Assembly: GCF_943734655.1 (NCBI RefSeq)
Contig: NC_071355.1
Coordinates: 224,320,527 to 224,384,526, forward strand
Direction of reading: 5' to 3'
Length of the DNA stretch: 64,000 nucleotides
From: Sabethes cyaneus
Taxonomy: Eukaryota > Arthropoda > Insecta > Diptera > Culicidae
This document shows, piece by piece, positions 37,700 to 50,099 of this stretch. How positions within the stretch are numbered: the first letter of the stretch is position 1; every line of letters begins with the position of its first letter. The position numbers and the translations under genes were made by a program. The notes under the pieces were generated by a model. It did no database searches, was not told where the DNA came from, and saw only the letters and a program-made list of their open reading frames with translations.

Positions 37700-40600
37700 C
37701 GGATCTCTTTCAATGTGCCATCAGTAGGAAGCTGGAAATAATACGATCTAATGGTAAGTCGTGTTATAAACCGGTACAAAGAGCATTTGACTATCGATCG
37801 GAAGGAAAAAAGTGGCCAAAATGGATCACTGTATAGTGTAAAGAATCACTAACGGGCATAGATGCCATTTTCACAGATTTTTTTACACGCATAAATTTGA
37901 GACCCTATCTTTTCCTCCGCAATATTAAATTTTTTTAGTATATTTTTTTCTGTAACATACATAGTTTATGAAGTACTTTAATTATCAGACACATTGGTAG
38001 AACCAGGACTCACCAGGGTAATTCAAACTTTCAAGAGAAAAACAAACAGTTTTGAAAGAGATGTGGCAAAAAAACAACTTAAATTCATCGCAAATATTTC
38101 TTGCAAGATTCAAAAGAATGCGAACGAAGTCCAAAAAGTGCCGGAACACGATGAACCGCATTGCCTCGATATGGATGACGAAGTCTACGTATTTTTGCGA
38201 CATCTGGCATCTTCCTTGACATCCCATCACCACAATGAGGTTCTTATGAAGTACGAAGATGGATTATGGGCGGCTTCTCGGATAAAAATTTCATAGGGTC
38301 ACTGATCAAGATGATGTTCCTTCTTCTTCTTTTTCTTCTTCAGCATAGAGCCGGGGTGACTCGTGCTGTTTCAAGCATTCGTCTCCATTCAACTCGGTCT
38401 TGGGCCACTCGTCGCCAATTTCCTAGTCGTCTCAGAAGTCGCAAATCGCTTTCGACCTGGTCGAGCCATCGTGCGCGTTGGGCCTCCCTGTTCCTGGTGC
38501 CGGTGGGGTTGTTGAAGAGGACTGTTTTCGTCGTACTGTCGTCCGGCATCCTTACGACGTGTCCGGCTCACCGTAGCCTGCTAACTTTCGCTAGATGTAC
38601 GATGGGAGTCTCCCCAAGCAGTGTCTGTAGCTCGTGATTCATACGTCTCCGCCACTCTCCGCTTTCAGTTTGTACTCCGCCAAATCGAACACGGCAAGGG
38701 CGCGAATATCCTCCGTGAGCAGCGTCACGGCTTCAAGTCCATAAAAAACTACCGGTCTAATAAGGGTTTTGTACATTGTTAGCTTCGTGCGGCGGCGTAT
38801 GCTTCCTGATTGTAGCGTTTTACGAAGGGCAAAGTAGGCCCGATTTCCCGCTTGGATGCGCCGCTGGATCTCCCTACTAGTGTTGTTGTCCACGGTCACC
38901 AGCGATCCCAAATACACGAACTCCTCTACCGCTTGTAGTTCGTCACCGTTAACGGTTACCGTCCATGGGAGACGCACGTTTGTTTCCTTTGAGCCTCTTC
39001 CTTTCATGTATTTGGTCTTCGATGCTTTTATTTTTAGCCCAATTCTCCTAGACTCCCTTTTCAGTCTGGCGTAGGTTGCCTCCGCCGTCGCAAAGTTCCT
39101 GGCTATGATATCGAAGTCATCTGCAAAGCCTAGAAGTTGGCTACCCTTGGTAAAAATCGTGCTTCTCGTATCGATGCCCGCTCATCTGATTACCCCCTCA
39201 AGAGCGATGTTGAACAGCATGCAGGATCAACCGTCACCTTGTCTCAACCCTTGCCGCGTCTTGAAGGGACTCGAGAGTGTCTCAGAGATGCGTACGAAAC
39301 ACATTACTCGATCCAATGTAGCTCTGATCAGTCGCGTCAGTTTGTCCGGAAAACCGAGTTCGTGCATTATCTGCCATAGCTTGTCTCGATCGACTGTATC
39401 GTATGCTGCTTTAAAATCAATAAAGATGTGATGCGTGGGCACGTTGTACTCCCGAAATTTCTGCAAGATCTGTCGGATAGTAGAAATTTGGTCCGTAGTC
39501 ACGCGAGCCCCCATGAAACCCGCCTGATAATTCTCTACGAAACCTTGTGCTATCGGTGACAACCGGCGTAACAGGATCTGGGAGAGTACCTTGTAGGAGG
39601 CATTTACCAGCGTAATACCGCGATAGTTGCAGCAGTCTAGCCGATCACCCTTTTTGTAGATGGGACAAACCACTCCTTCCATCCATTCCTCCGGTAGCTT
39701 TTCCTCCTCCAAAATCCTCGAAATAACCCAGTGTAAAGTCTTTGCTAGCGTTTCTCCGCCAAGTTCGTTCCGCGGTCGTTTCCAACGGCTTTATTGGTCT
39801 TCAGCAGCCCGATTTCTCGTTTAACTTCTTGGAGATCAAGTGCTAGGACATTACTATCTTCCATGGGCGCTCCTAGGTTAATTTCCGTTCCACCTCCTTC
39901 TGTGATTTCGCCATTGAGGTGTTCATCGAAGAACTGCTTCCAACTGTCGACCACCTCGCGCTCCTTTGTGATTAGATTCCCTCCCTCGTCCCTACATGTC
40001 AGAATTCGGTGTGTAGCCCTTCCGAGTTTGGTTTACCTTGACATAAAACTTGCGCGTGTCATTAGGAATAGTTGTTCTAAGTCTTCACGATCTCTGTCCT
40101 CCTTTTGGTGCTTTTTCCTCCTCAGGATCGTGGTCAACTGGTTCCTAGCTCGTCGGTATTTGGCCAGGTTCTCTTTGGTGGCAATACTTAGACGTTTTTT
40201 CCAAGCAGTTTTTTCCTCCACCGCTTGTTGGCATTCCCCATCAAACCAATCATTTTGTGTACTCCGAGGCCCAATACCTAGTGCCGCGGTAGCGTCCTCT
40301 CCGATGGCCGAGCGTATTCTGCCCCGACCGTCTTCGAGGTTTGAAGCACCTAACTCCTCGGAAGAAGGCAGTGCCTCATTCAGTATTCGCGCGTAGTTCT
40401 CGGCAGCTTGCGCGTTATCTAGCTGCCTGGTGTTCAGCCGAGAAGGGTGGCTTTGACGTGTCCGGTATACGGTGAATAGCTTTGAGCGCACATGTACTGC
40501 TACTAGGTAATGGCCAGAATCGATATCCGCACCCAGTCGGGAGCGTACGTTCGTGATGTTAGAGAAAAACCGGCCCTCTATGAGAACGTGGTCAATTTGG

Positions 40601-41720
40601 TTCATTGTACGTTGGTCAGGTGATCTCCAGGTGGCTTTGTGGATATCCTTGTGCGGGAAAAAGGTACTTCGGATCACCAGGCCTCGGGAAGCTGCGAAGT
40701 TTATACATCGTTGGCCGTTATCGTTTGTGGCGGTGTGCAGGCTATGGGGTCCTACCACCGGTCTATACATTTCTTCCCTACCGACCTGGGCGTTCATATT
40801 CCCGATGGCGATCTTGATGTCCAGTGACGGGCAGCTGTCATACGTTGCCTCCAGTCTCGCGTAGAACGCTTCTTTCTTATCGTCGGGTCTACCTTCGTGC
40901 GGGCAGTGCACGTTAATGAAGCTATAATTGAAGAAACGGCCCTTTATCCTCAAAACACACATTCTCTCGTTGATCGCCTTCCAATCTATCACACGATCCT
41001 GCATTCCGCTCAACACTACAAAGCCCGTTCCCAGTTCGTTGGTAGTACTACCGCTCTGGTAAAACTGGGCCTTTCCGCCACGGATCTTCCATTCCTTTGC
41101 GACAGATTTTCTGCAGAGCTACGATGCCGAGTGTGCGGGGTTCAAGCTGCTCAATCAGCACCCGCTCGCAACCTGCGAAATTTAGCGATCTGCAGTTCCA
41201 AGTACCGAGTCTCCATTCGTCGTCCTTGTTCCGTCGCCTAGGTCGATGCCGAATATTCCACTCCGAATTTGCTTGAATTTTGTAAATGTGATTTAATTTA
41301 GGTGTATAGCCGTACTGGGGCAACACTACCGAGTCTCGCGATGGGGCTGCCATCTTACAGTGCCGAGACTCACTATACCTCCTTCCTGGTTAGTATACGA
41401 CCCTAGCTTCCACCGAGGTTGGTTACCCGATCTCCGCTAAGGTTGATCGTATTCCGCCTGGTACCACGAGGAGGTCGGGATCGGAGTTGCTGGATAAGAG
41501 GCTAACGACCACTATAGGGCCTATATTCCACATTATCCAGCCATTTACCTACTAGATGATGTTCCTAGCAAATTTAAATTCATTTTACCAAATCAAATTT
41601 TACTGATGAATTCGCAAGAAAGCTTGCGATCTAGTGAGGCATTTGTAGCTGCGGACAAATACCCCTGGTTTTCGTGACAAACAAGAATCTACGCGGTTTT
41701 TTTACGTGAATTCCAGGTTT
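37700..41720 (+). pseudogene. Mariner-type transposase gene split by an RTE LINE
   Basis: Before the LINE: FERDVAKKQLKFI, then NEVQKVPEHDEPH and DMDDEVYVFL (about 38060-38200), which match the DVAKKL...YKVQKVP.RDE...MDDETYV region with the first catalytic Asp. After it, from 41567: DEFARKLAI, GICSCGQIP and VFVTNKN (about 41607-41700). Two stops interrupt the second half, and it ends where a separate repeat with GCGGTTTTTT blocks begins (about 41690). The RTE at 38322-41553 and its 13-bp duplication explain the split. Confidence 0.65.
38322..41553 (-). mobile_element. Full-length RTE-clade LINE, frameshifted
   Basis: A 3.2-kb element flanked by AGATGATGTTCCT at 38309-38321 and 41554-41566. 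The minus-strand protein is spread over several frames. APE endonuclease: LGTWNCRSLN (about 41210), NVHCPHEGRPDD, GNMNAQVGRE, NQIDHVLI, GHYLV (41016-40033). RT: EEWMEGVVCPIYKKGDR, NYRGITLVNASYKVLS, GFMGARVTTDQI, DFKAAYDTVDRDKLW, RQGLRQGDG (39712-39227), then LLGFADDFDIIA (about 39140-39105, active-site FADD retained) and YLGSLVTVDNNTSREIQRR. The short 3' end has an AAGAAG-rich tail. The single APE-RT ORF layout and the short tail are typical of RTE. At least four frameshifts make it inactive. Confidence 0.85.
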
Positions 41721-41812
41721 TACAAGGAATTTCGAAATTTATGCGGTTTTTTAACGCGATTTTGATTTACGCGGAACGTATCCTTCACGTCAAAAGCGAC
41801 TTGAGTGTATTA
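41690..41812. mobile_element. Small repeat with GCGGTTTTTT blocks ending CTTGAGTG/TA
   Basis: CTACGCGGTTTTTTTACGTG, ATGCGGTTTTTTAACGCG and TTACGCGGAACGTATCC. The right end reads GACTTGAGTG then TA, like the end of a pogo-type element (complement CACTCAAGTC). The left end is not clear. Confidence 0.4.
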
Positions 41813-41872
41813 AATTTTATAGAGAAGGTGTGCCACGTGTCATTTGTTTGCTTTGTTTTCTAATTTGTAGTA

Positions 41873-42293
41873 CAGTTGGATTTCGAATTTGGCATGGTTC
41901 GATTTTGGCATGCCTGGCAACACAAGATATTTCTCTTCCAAAAATATGCTTAAATATCAATCAGTTTCCGCATACATACTTTAAATGACGAAAAAATGAT
42001 GCCCTGAGTATGTTCATAAAAAAAAGTTATGTGGTTTCGAACAATAATATTTTTATTGCCGTAGGACTACGTCTTACTGCAGGGTGTCAATAACTTATTT
42101 GCACCGGACGGATAGCTCTTGTCGGACTTTTCAAACAAAAAATGGTTGTAATCGTTGATTAATGATATTCAGTCAACTTCTAAAGCATTTACATAAATTT
42201 TTTTCATATCGAAAAAGGGTCTCGATTTTGGCACGGCTTCGATTTTGGCAACATAGGCGACACGCATTTGTTGCCAAATTCGAAATCCTACTG
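41873..42293. mobile_element. Pogo-like MITE, 421 bp
   Basis: CAGTTGGATTTCGAATTTGG at the left and the complement of CAGTAGGATTTCGAATTTGG at the right, each next to TA (41871-41872, 42294-42295). The CAGT start and TA duplication are pogo-like. Subterminal TCGATTTTGGCA repeats occur near both ends. No coding sequence. Confidence 0.75.
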
Positions 42294-42295
42294 TA

Positions 42296-45155
42296 ATCCT
42301 ACTGATCAGATTGAAATTACAAAATTGAGATAGCATATCAAACAGCATTTTGAAATTATAATTACCAAATTGTTTAAATTTATTGTCCTTAAAAAATCGT
42401 TAAATAAATATTCGCACTATCAAGCCATTGTACCTACATAAAATGAATAACGGATTGCTAGCAGGCTACTGCGCTTGCCCAACATTGTAAGCCTTTTCCA
42501 GTATGAATAGAAAGCACTACAAATTGTCGGAACAAGCTTCCTGAGCAATTGATCACATTCATTGAGCAGATATCCATCCAAAGCGGGAACTACGGCCAAT
42601 GTACTGAACAAACTGAACCGTTCCTTTCATTCACAATCCTACAGCTGGTAGGTAGCTACAACCTATGTAGTCCAGCCAGGCAGCCAGCTAGCGAGGTGGC
42701 TTCCCCTCTAAACGCCAATAATCCAAAATACACACGATGAAGGGTCCGATCTCCGGGACTCCGAGAAGCACAGCTTTTGAGAAATGTTACGCAGCGGGTG
42801 TTAATTATATTAACAGCAGTTCGAACAATAGAAAACATCTTCGGAGGTCTTCCTTTGGCGGTTCGTTTTTGTATGCGATCGGGATGCTGCCGTGTGTGGA
42901 AACTGGAAGCACCAAATTGCCGCATTGCACCATAGCATTAAGGAAAAACATAAAAGATCAGGTCAAAATAAGACGCTTTCGCCTGTTAGATATGGTTGAA
43001 AAAATTCTTTTACGGCGGGAATATATAATAATCTTTATTAACAAATGACCCACATTTGACTCAAATATTTCTGATCTGATGGGACCATCATATACGCTTA
43101 TAAAACTAATGTTTCAAGTTGTAGGTACTATCTCGTGCCAATCTAGTTGATCCATCACGGTGTACACAACGTTTTAGACCCGCCCAACAACATTACATAT
43201 TATGAGCATATTCATCAATCTCTCGCCAATGCTGATTTTCACCATGCAACTCGACTGGAAGTCGACCGGCTCAGCTCCGGTGGTACACATGCCGATGAAT
43301 AAGATAACGATTTATTAACATGTAACAGTTTAACAAATATGCAAATGTGAAAAGTGCATAGCGTGCCCGCTTTGGCACGGCATATTGGCTACGGGTGGCA
43401 TTTTCCTGTCCGGCTATGGGACCTCACACGGAGCTCCAGCTCCGGCTCGAGTGGAATTACTGAGACATTATTACTATATATCGGCACAGGTAGTGGGTAG
43501 TTGTTGTTGTTGTTGTTGCGGCTGTTGTTCTTCAATTATCGCCAATTTGCACACTAACGCGATACGCGCCTCGGTCTACTATTAGCACGGTCCGGCAAAC
43601 GGGCGAAGGTCCCCTGTAGGGCCGGTAGAATCCGTTTGAACCGTCAATGCGTCATGCGAATGTTGCTATCATCATCATCGGGTGCCCTAGTGCCCCGAGA
43701 ACGACGATAAGGGACCGCGAGACCGCGAGAAGGACCGCGCGCGGGAGGCATACAATCAGTTCCGTTACGTTACGCTTAAGTCGTTGGAATTCTGTAGGAT
43801 GAAGAAAATGAGGCGTGTGTTTGTTGTTTGAAGCGGTAATCATATTGACGTTCAGGGTTAGAAGGATTTGTTCAAGTCTTTGTTGTACACGGCTGTAGGT
43901 AAAAACATGCAATTATATTCAATTTCCATTTTAATGTTGTTAATTATAACTGATGAAGATCGTCAATATTACAAAAATCGAGGTTCTACTTGAGAAAATT
44001 TCATTCCTGTGATACTTTTTGGCCAATAGCAGATTTCATTGGTAGACCAATTTGTCGTTATATTTTTTATTTGGTAAAAAAATTTACCAAATGGAATACA
44101 ACTTTGGGTTGCCGAAGATTTGCTCTCGATTTTGTCGTAGGCTGTTCGTGCAAAATACCGTTGCCAATAAACACTTCTAACACTGCACTACACAGCATTC
44201 TTCATCAAATCCCACTAGCACTGTGCAGTGCTTTGAAATCTCATATTCAATTTATGCAATATACTGCTCATTCTTTGCTGTTTCGAGTACAGATGAAATG
44301 AACTCAGCATTGCCAACATGAAACTAAATCGAATCACTTGCGTTCATGTTCGTGTTGTTCTCTAGATTCATTCATTCACGGCAATAGTTGATGAAATCAA
44401 ATGTAAGTCATTCATTCATTTTCAGCTACCGACAACGGCAAATGTAAACGTAAGCATTGCTCCGACGTTTGTTTCCTTCAGACAGGTTTTGGCTGATTTC
44501 AAAAGGCAGGCTGTTTAAAAGACTAAACTTTGAGATCTAAAATATCAGTCAAGGGCAAGAAAATTGACTGACAGGTTAGTCGAGCAATCATTCAGCACTG
44601 CAATTCATAAATGAATTGTTTTTAGGGATAGAAAACTGAGAATGACAAACACTGTCAGTAGTTCAGTAGCCATGTCTAAGGGCTGACAGATGACATAATG
44701 CTACCAGGGGTAGAACTATATGTACTGATTGGATTCATGCCTTTGCCTTTTCAAAACTGTCAAGTTTTTCAAGCATTGGCACGACGAAATAATGGTTTGT
44801 AAGAATTTTTTCGATATTCCGTAATGTGTCATAAATTGCAACTAATTTTGCGACGTAAAGAGAAAGATAATCGAGCTTATAGGAGACAGTTAGATTATTA
44901 TTAAAGATATCGAAGCCAGTAGCCCGATTAAACAGTGGTCATTTTAATATGTTGTCAAAACACTGACTAAGACAAGAGACAAGTCCCGCAGCGCTGAATA
45001 TATAAAAGTTGCAACGGATTAAAATCGTAATCATTCTGCTAGTTATGTTATATGACATCCGTGAAATAAAGCAAAATGGTTTTAATGGTGGTCGTTTGCC
45101 AACAGATCTAATTTTAACTAAACTTAACGCCTAACTTAATAATAAACCCTAAATT
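42296..45155. other. Spacer without recognised gene
   Basis: A (TTG)n run at 43501-43528 lies in a GC-richer patch (43380-43770). No frame matches a family I know. Confidence 0.4.
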
Positions 45156-45291
45156 GTGTTGCCGAGTCTGCTTAGACAAGCGAGCGGTCGTGTCTTAGTT
45201 CGAATCTTAGTAGAATCAGTCCATTCAATGTCAAGTGACTTTGTTATCGGTTTATTCTCAGGCCCCTCATTACCCTTCCTGTTCGAGACGA
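45156..45291 (+). mobile_element. tRNA-derived SINE of a second type, partial
   Basis: GCCGAGTCTGCTTAGACAAG, box B-like TAGTTCGAATCTTAG, GAATCAGTCCATT and TGTCAAGTGACTTTG; its end abuts the pogo-like element. Confidence 0.45.
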
Positions 45292-45499
45292 TATACAGTA
45301 TTCCCCCCAATAAGGACGCTAATAGGGACCGCGTTAATCGAAACCGTGTTAATGGAGTCTACGTAACATATGGGAATTGACTTAATTGGTTCCAACATGG
45401 AATAACTCGTGATCTTGACCGTATAGAACGTTGCTGTCTTCAACAAAGTTGTTCAGTAGATCGAGGGCTTTTCGTTGGATTGTAGTATTTCGGAATTGC

Positions 45500-46380
45500 C
45501 TCACTGCGTGGCGCTAGCGTATATGTAATATTTTTGTATTGGCTGTATCTTGCGCTGCTGACTATCTAGAAAGTTGCGGTCTTCGGGAAGGTTGCTCAAA
45601 TCACTACCACCTTCAAGATGGCATGAGAATTATCGCAGAACTGACTCACTACGTGGTGCTAGTGTATATGTAATATGCTTAGACAGGCTGTATCTTGCGC
45701 TGCTGGCTATCTAGAAAGTTGCGGTCTTCGAGAAGGTTGCTCAAATCACTACTACCTTCAAGATGGCATAAAAATAGCTCAGAACTGACTCACCACATGG
45801 CGCTAGTGTATATGTAATATGCTTAGACAGGCTGTATCTTGCGCAGCTGACTATTTAAATAGCTGCCGTCTTCGGGAAGGTTACTCAAATGACTGACACC
45901 TTCAAGATGGTATGGAAAATCGCGCAGGACTGACTCACTACGTGGCGCTAGCGTCTATGTAATACTCTTATACAAGCTATATCTTGCGCTGCTGACTATC
46001 TAGAAAGTTGCGGTCTTTGGGACGGTTACTCAAATGACTGACACCTTCAAGGTGGTATGCAAAATAGCGCAGAACTCACTCGCGGCGCGTATATGTAGTA
46101 TTCTTATACAGGCTGTACCTCTGTATCTGTATCTGTGAAAAGCTGTATCTAGAAAGCTAGATAGTCAGCAGCGCAATATATAGCTGGTATAAGAGTATTA
46201 CATATACGCTAGCGCCACGTAGTGAGTCAGTTCTGCGCGATTTTCCATACCATCTTGAAGATGTCAGTCACTTGAGTAACCTTCCCGAAGACCGCAACTT
46301 TCTAGATAGTCAGCAGCGCAAGATATAGCTTGTATAAGAGTATTACATATACGCTAGCGCCACGTAGTGTGACAATTCCG
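45500..46380. repeat. Four direct and about 1.6 inverted units of 145 bp
   Basis: Units start CTCACTACGTGGCGCTAGCG at about 45500, 45645, 45790, 45934 and 46077 and include TTGCGCTGCTGACTATCTAG, AAAGTTGCGGTCTTCGGGAA and CACCTTCAAGATGGTATG. From about 46140 the same sequence runs in the opposite orientation to about 46380. Confidence 0.85.
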
Positions 46381-46514
46381 CAATAATATAATCCAATGAA
46401 AACCCGTTGATGTACTGAACAACTCTATCGAAGACACCAATCTTCTATACGGTCAGGATCCCGAGTTATTAAGCCAATTAAGTCAATTCCCATATGCTAC
46501 GTAGACTCCAATAA

Positions 46515-47990
46515 CCCTTTAAGCCCGAGCCCACACAATTGTGTAGGTGAGACATGACTACTTTTAAAAAGTTTTCCTGTCCTTTCTAAGCGTCGTACTT
46601 TTACATATATGGCACCAATCTCTTGTGTAAACATCGTAATTCGTAGAAAAAATAGAAAATAGCTGAAAAGAAGTTTTCTTTTGTGCTACGATTAATTATT
46701 GTCTAGTCTTCAAAATCTTGTGAAAACAGCAAAAAGTTTTATCTGTCGTATTTTCTTATTGGATCCGTATTTCGAAATTGCTTAGATAGAAAATTATTGG
46801 TAATAAGTATTTCTAATTCATGTAATTAAAAATTTAAGGAAAATAACTTTTACAACTGACTTATGCACATTGCTTTTCATACCTACACAATTGTGTAGGT
46901 TCGGCCTTATTGTATACCTACTTTTACCTTTACGTTCCCGCCGGGACTTCAAAAATTAGTGTACTTGTCGTTACACTTTTTGCTCTATCTTTACTATTTT
47001 TTGACAGATTTTTATACAACTTGTCTTCAAAGAACCACTTTAGATTGACCTTCAATGAAAAAATATATTAACAAATATTGGATCCGTTTTCCCGGAGATA
47101 TTCCAGATCGCAGTGGGATTATTTTTTCACGTCATAAGTAACAGATGAAATAAAACGAAATCTACTGCTGCCATCTCATTTTGAGTCAGTAAGAATGAAT
47201 ACCTTATACTGTAGAGCACTCGTTCATGCTCCACACTACGGGACTTCCGTTTAGAGTACTACCGGAACCTAAAACTGGTCATTTATAAATTGTAAAGTAA
47301 TAAACAAGTGTGACAAATGATGTATTCAACTACGGGATTGTCTAAGACAAATTTTTGGAACAACATTTGAATGTTTTTAAGCCAATCTGGACGTTCCGGT
47401 ATATCTGTTGTATTAAGGTTAGTAAAAACTTAACTTGCAAAAAGTTGCGTGTATTTCCATAGCTACGTAACGACCGTTCCGCTGCTTCAGAAGCTGAAGT
47501 CTATGAGCCTCGAAGCGGTGATCTCGCTCTAAACTAAACGGGGCCAACCTTACTGAATTCTGTGGACTTCTTTACACAAGATAATTAGGTTTTCATGTTT
47601 TCTTTTTTCAAAGCCTTGCTTGGTATAGTCCAAAAAGGGTAAAAAATGTTAAAAATAGGGGAAAATGAGCAAAATGGGGCACTTCCCGATGACAAACAGG
47701 AAAGCGGTGGACACCATGCGATTCTCCAGCAAATTTTACATAAGATCACCTACATTTTATCAGTCTGCAGGCCATATCTTAATTGCGTCCGTTTTTTCGA
47801 CTCGTTTTTGCCCAAAGTGCAATGGTATAAGATAAGGCCGAACCCACACAATTGTGTAGGTTGCTAAATTTAGCGAACATTTATTGCAATGTGTAGAATA
47901 CACTGGTTTTGGTATCTCGAGAGATAAAAAAAATTTATATTGATCCAAAAACCAAAAATATCGTAAGTGAACCCCTCCGTGCTTAAAGGG
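46515..47990. mobile_element. PiggyBac-like non-autonomous element, 1,476 bp
   Basis: Ends CCCTTTAAGC and GCTTAAAGGG are inverted repeats with CCC/GGG termini, flanked by ATAA at 46511-46514 and 47991-47994. Removing it with one ATAA rejoins the host element as CTCCAATAAGGACG, a motif also present at the host's own left end. The palindrome CACACAATTGTGTAGG lies close to each end (46531, 47847) and once inside (46888). CCC ends with a 4-bp TTAA-like target point to piggyBac (inference). No transposase frame. Confidence 0.65.
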
Positions 47991-48288
47991 ATAAGGACGT
48001 TCGACCGCGTTAATGGAATCACTCGAGACCGTCCTTATTGGAAACGTTCTTATTCGAAACCGCGTTATTCGGGGGACTACTGTAGTTCAATTCAGTTTAC
48101 TGTATTTTCAAAAGATCACTGAGCCTAGGATGGATGAAGAACATTTCGAACTGTTTCTCGTATCGATCGGTACATTTCGCCGAACCACAATACTTTTAAT
48201 ATTCAGAACAACATCCCAAGTAACGAAATCGAAATACAAACAATACGTTACACTCGATAGGAATTCAAATATTATAAATTTTTAGTTA

Positions 48289-48600
48289 GGCCATTGCAAA
48301 TCATATTTAAAGTTTTTGTCACCCCCCCCCCCCTTGGAAATTGGCTTGAAAAATCGGTGGGCAAAAAAATAATTTGTAGGATATGAGTCAAATTTCTTTT
48401 TATAAAATCAATTGTCTGTGGGCTCTACAGTCTGAAAAACTCGTAAAATGAGTCTCCGAGTTGAATTAACGCTTCTAGCATGAAACAGAAATGGAAATTC
48501 GAACAATGGAATTCCCGAAAATCATCCAAAAAAATTATCCTTCGTTTTTGTCTTTTTCGTATATTTTTGCATAGAAAATAATAACGTATATATTTTTATA
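48289..48600 (+). mobile_element. TTA-MITE family, copy D, 3'-truncated
   Basis: TTA (48286-48288) then GGCCATTGCAAATCATATTT, AAGTTTTTGTC, a C run, AATTTGTAGGATATGAGTC, AATCAATTGTCTGTGGGCTC and TTCGTTTTTGTC; it stops around AATAACGTATATATTTT. Confidence 0.65.
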
Positions 48601-49024
48601 TGGTATCTTAATCGCATGAATCAACCATTTATAAATATTTATAAACTTTTGACAAAGTTCCTTTAGAAGCTGCTTAGCGCTCTATGCAGCGAACTCAAGG
48701 CAACTTTGAAGCTTGGTTAATTATAGGTAAAGCAAACTATAGATTCATAGTCATAAAGCTTGTTAACCTTCCTTAAACACCATTATCCAAACTCTTAGTT
48801 CCATTCAAGTTGCACGTTGCACTTTCAAGCTGCATGTTGAACTTTCAAGTTGCTACAGATATTAACGGTACGTTATTGAGAATTAAATTTGGTTTACAAA
48901 TGTAGTGTCTGGTTGTTCAGCAAGAAAGTTCTGCGGAATTAACTTTGAACTAAATGCGAACTTCCAAGTTCGTTCCTTAAGTGAAATTCGAACTTTTGGT
49001 TGCTTGGGTGCATCGTGATAGTAA

Positions 49025-49570
49025 AAGTTAAAATGGTTTGCGACAACCAGGGAGCTGTTCTCGGATCAGCTGAAGAGTATTGTGGTGTTACTTTTCCCGA
49101 CGAACGACCCTACGATGTGGCCACCAAACTCGTATGGTTTAGAAGAGGCAGAAAATATTAACAATCTGCAAGACGATGATCTCTTGGCAGTAGCTAGACG
49201 ATCAAGAAGGTACCCGGTGTGGATGGAATCTCTGAGATGGTCCTCAAGGCATCGATACAAGCGTATCCGAATATGTTTTCTACTATGCAGCAGAAATGCC
49301 TGTAGGATGGTCGCTTTTGGAACAGATGGAAGATTCAGAGGCTAGTGCTGTTGCATAAGCCAGAAAAGCCTGTAGGGTATCCAGCGTCGTATAGGCTCCG
49401 ATATGTCCACTGGAGATATGCCGACAACTCCTGGAGAAGATTGTCCAAAACAGGTTGATGACGTATACGGAAGGTGAACACGGTCTCTCAAATATGCCGT
49501 TCGGGTTCCGGAAAGGCACGTCCACGTTATGTTATTCGAACACTGGTGGAGTGTACCGAGGAGTCGTCCT
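49025..49570 (+). pseudogene. R1-like LINE RT fragment
   Basis: Shifted plus frames give NDPTMWPPNSYGLEEAE, DDDLLAVARRSR, VPGVDGISEMVLKASIQAYP, RLVLLHKPEKPVGYPASYR and EGEHGLSNMPFGFRKGTST, the order and spacing of the N-terminal RT region of R1-type LINEs. Many stops; dead. A SINE follows at once. Confidence 0.65.
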
Positions 49571-49577
49571 AACAGAA

Positions 49578-49750
49578 GCGAAAAGCCAGTCGTCGTATGT
49601 TCGAATCTCGGCGGTGCTTGCTAGATAGAGTCAGTAGGATCGTTGCACTGGCCCTGTAATTTTCCTATACTCTAACAGCCGGCTGCGAAGTCTGTCGATA
49701 AAAAAGGGTAATGTCTAAAGACGGTATAAACCCAAAGCTTTGCTTTTTTT
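49578..49750 (+). mobile_element. tRNA-derived SINE, nearly complete
   Basis: AAAGCCAGTCGTCGTATGTT with box B TGTTCGAATCTC, GAGTCAGTAGGATCGTTGC, CCTGTAATTTTCCTATACTC, GCCGGCTGCGAAGTCTGTCG and a TTTGC/T-rich tail. Confidence 0.68.
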
Positions 49751-50028
49751 TGGTTACGCACACTATACGTTAAAGAGTTATGTACAATACAAATCGTAGT
49801 GGTCTCAGAATACTTCCTTGGGGCAGTCGAGTTTTAAAGCTAATTAAATTAATTAGTTTTCTTTATTAACGAGACTTTCAGCCATAAGCTTGTTCATCTC
49901 AAGGTAGTTTAAAAGCTTAGCAGCACATTATTATGATTAATACGGCATGGTTTTGAGTATTCTTGTCTTTTCAAAACAAATTATTGAGGCGCTTTAACAA
50001 CTTGGGTCATTCCTGTTTTCTATGAGGT

Positions 50029-50092
50029 TAGGATTTGAACCCCAGTCCTTGGTTTGAGCTGCTTGGATGCTAACCACTACACCGGGATTGAC
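50029..50092 (-). mobile_element. tRNA-like sequence, probable SINE head
   Basis: The minus strand reads CCCGGTGTAGTGGTTAGCAT (box A) and GGGGTTCAAATCC (box B) at about tRNA spacing. The 3' part of a tRNA acceptor stem does not pair, and the sequence continues into AAGTTGTTAAAGCGCC, so it is a SINE or tRNA pseudogene. Confidence 0.5.
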
Positions 50093-50099
50093 TTCATTG

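Larger units (their letters stand above)
45296..48082. mobile_element. Pogo-like non-autonomous foldback element, 2.8 kb
   Basis: Left end CAGTATTCCCCCCAATAAGG and right end complement CAGTAGTCCCCCGAATAACG, bordered by TA (45294-45295, 48083-48084). Motifs ACCGCGTTAATCG/AATGG recur near both ends. The body is a foldback: 45345-45395 (TCTACGTAACATATGGGAAT) is inverted at 46474-46510, enclosing tandem and inverted units. No transposase. It contains the nested element at 46515-47990; without that the length is about 1.3 kb. Confidence 0.75.

Noticed and set aside
39794..40396. 200-residue plus-strand Ser/Arg-rich frame
   Set aside because: Antisense shadow of the RTE APE-RT coding region.
50029..50092. 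Functional tRNA gene
   Set aside because: Box A and box B are present but the acceptor stem does not pair and the sequence continues as a SINE body.
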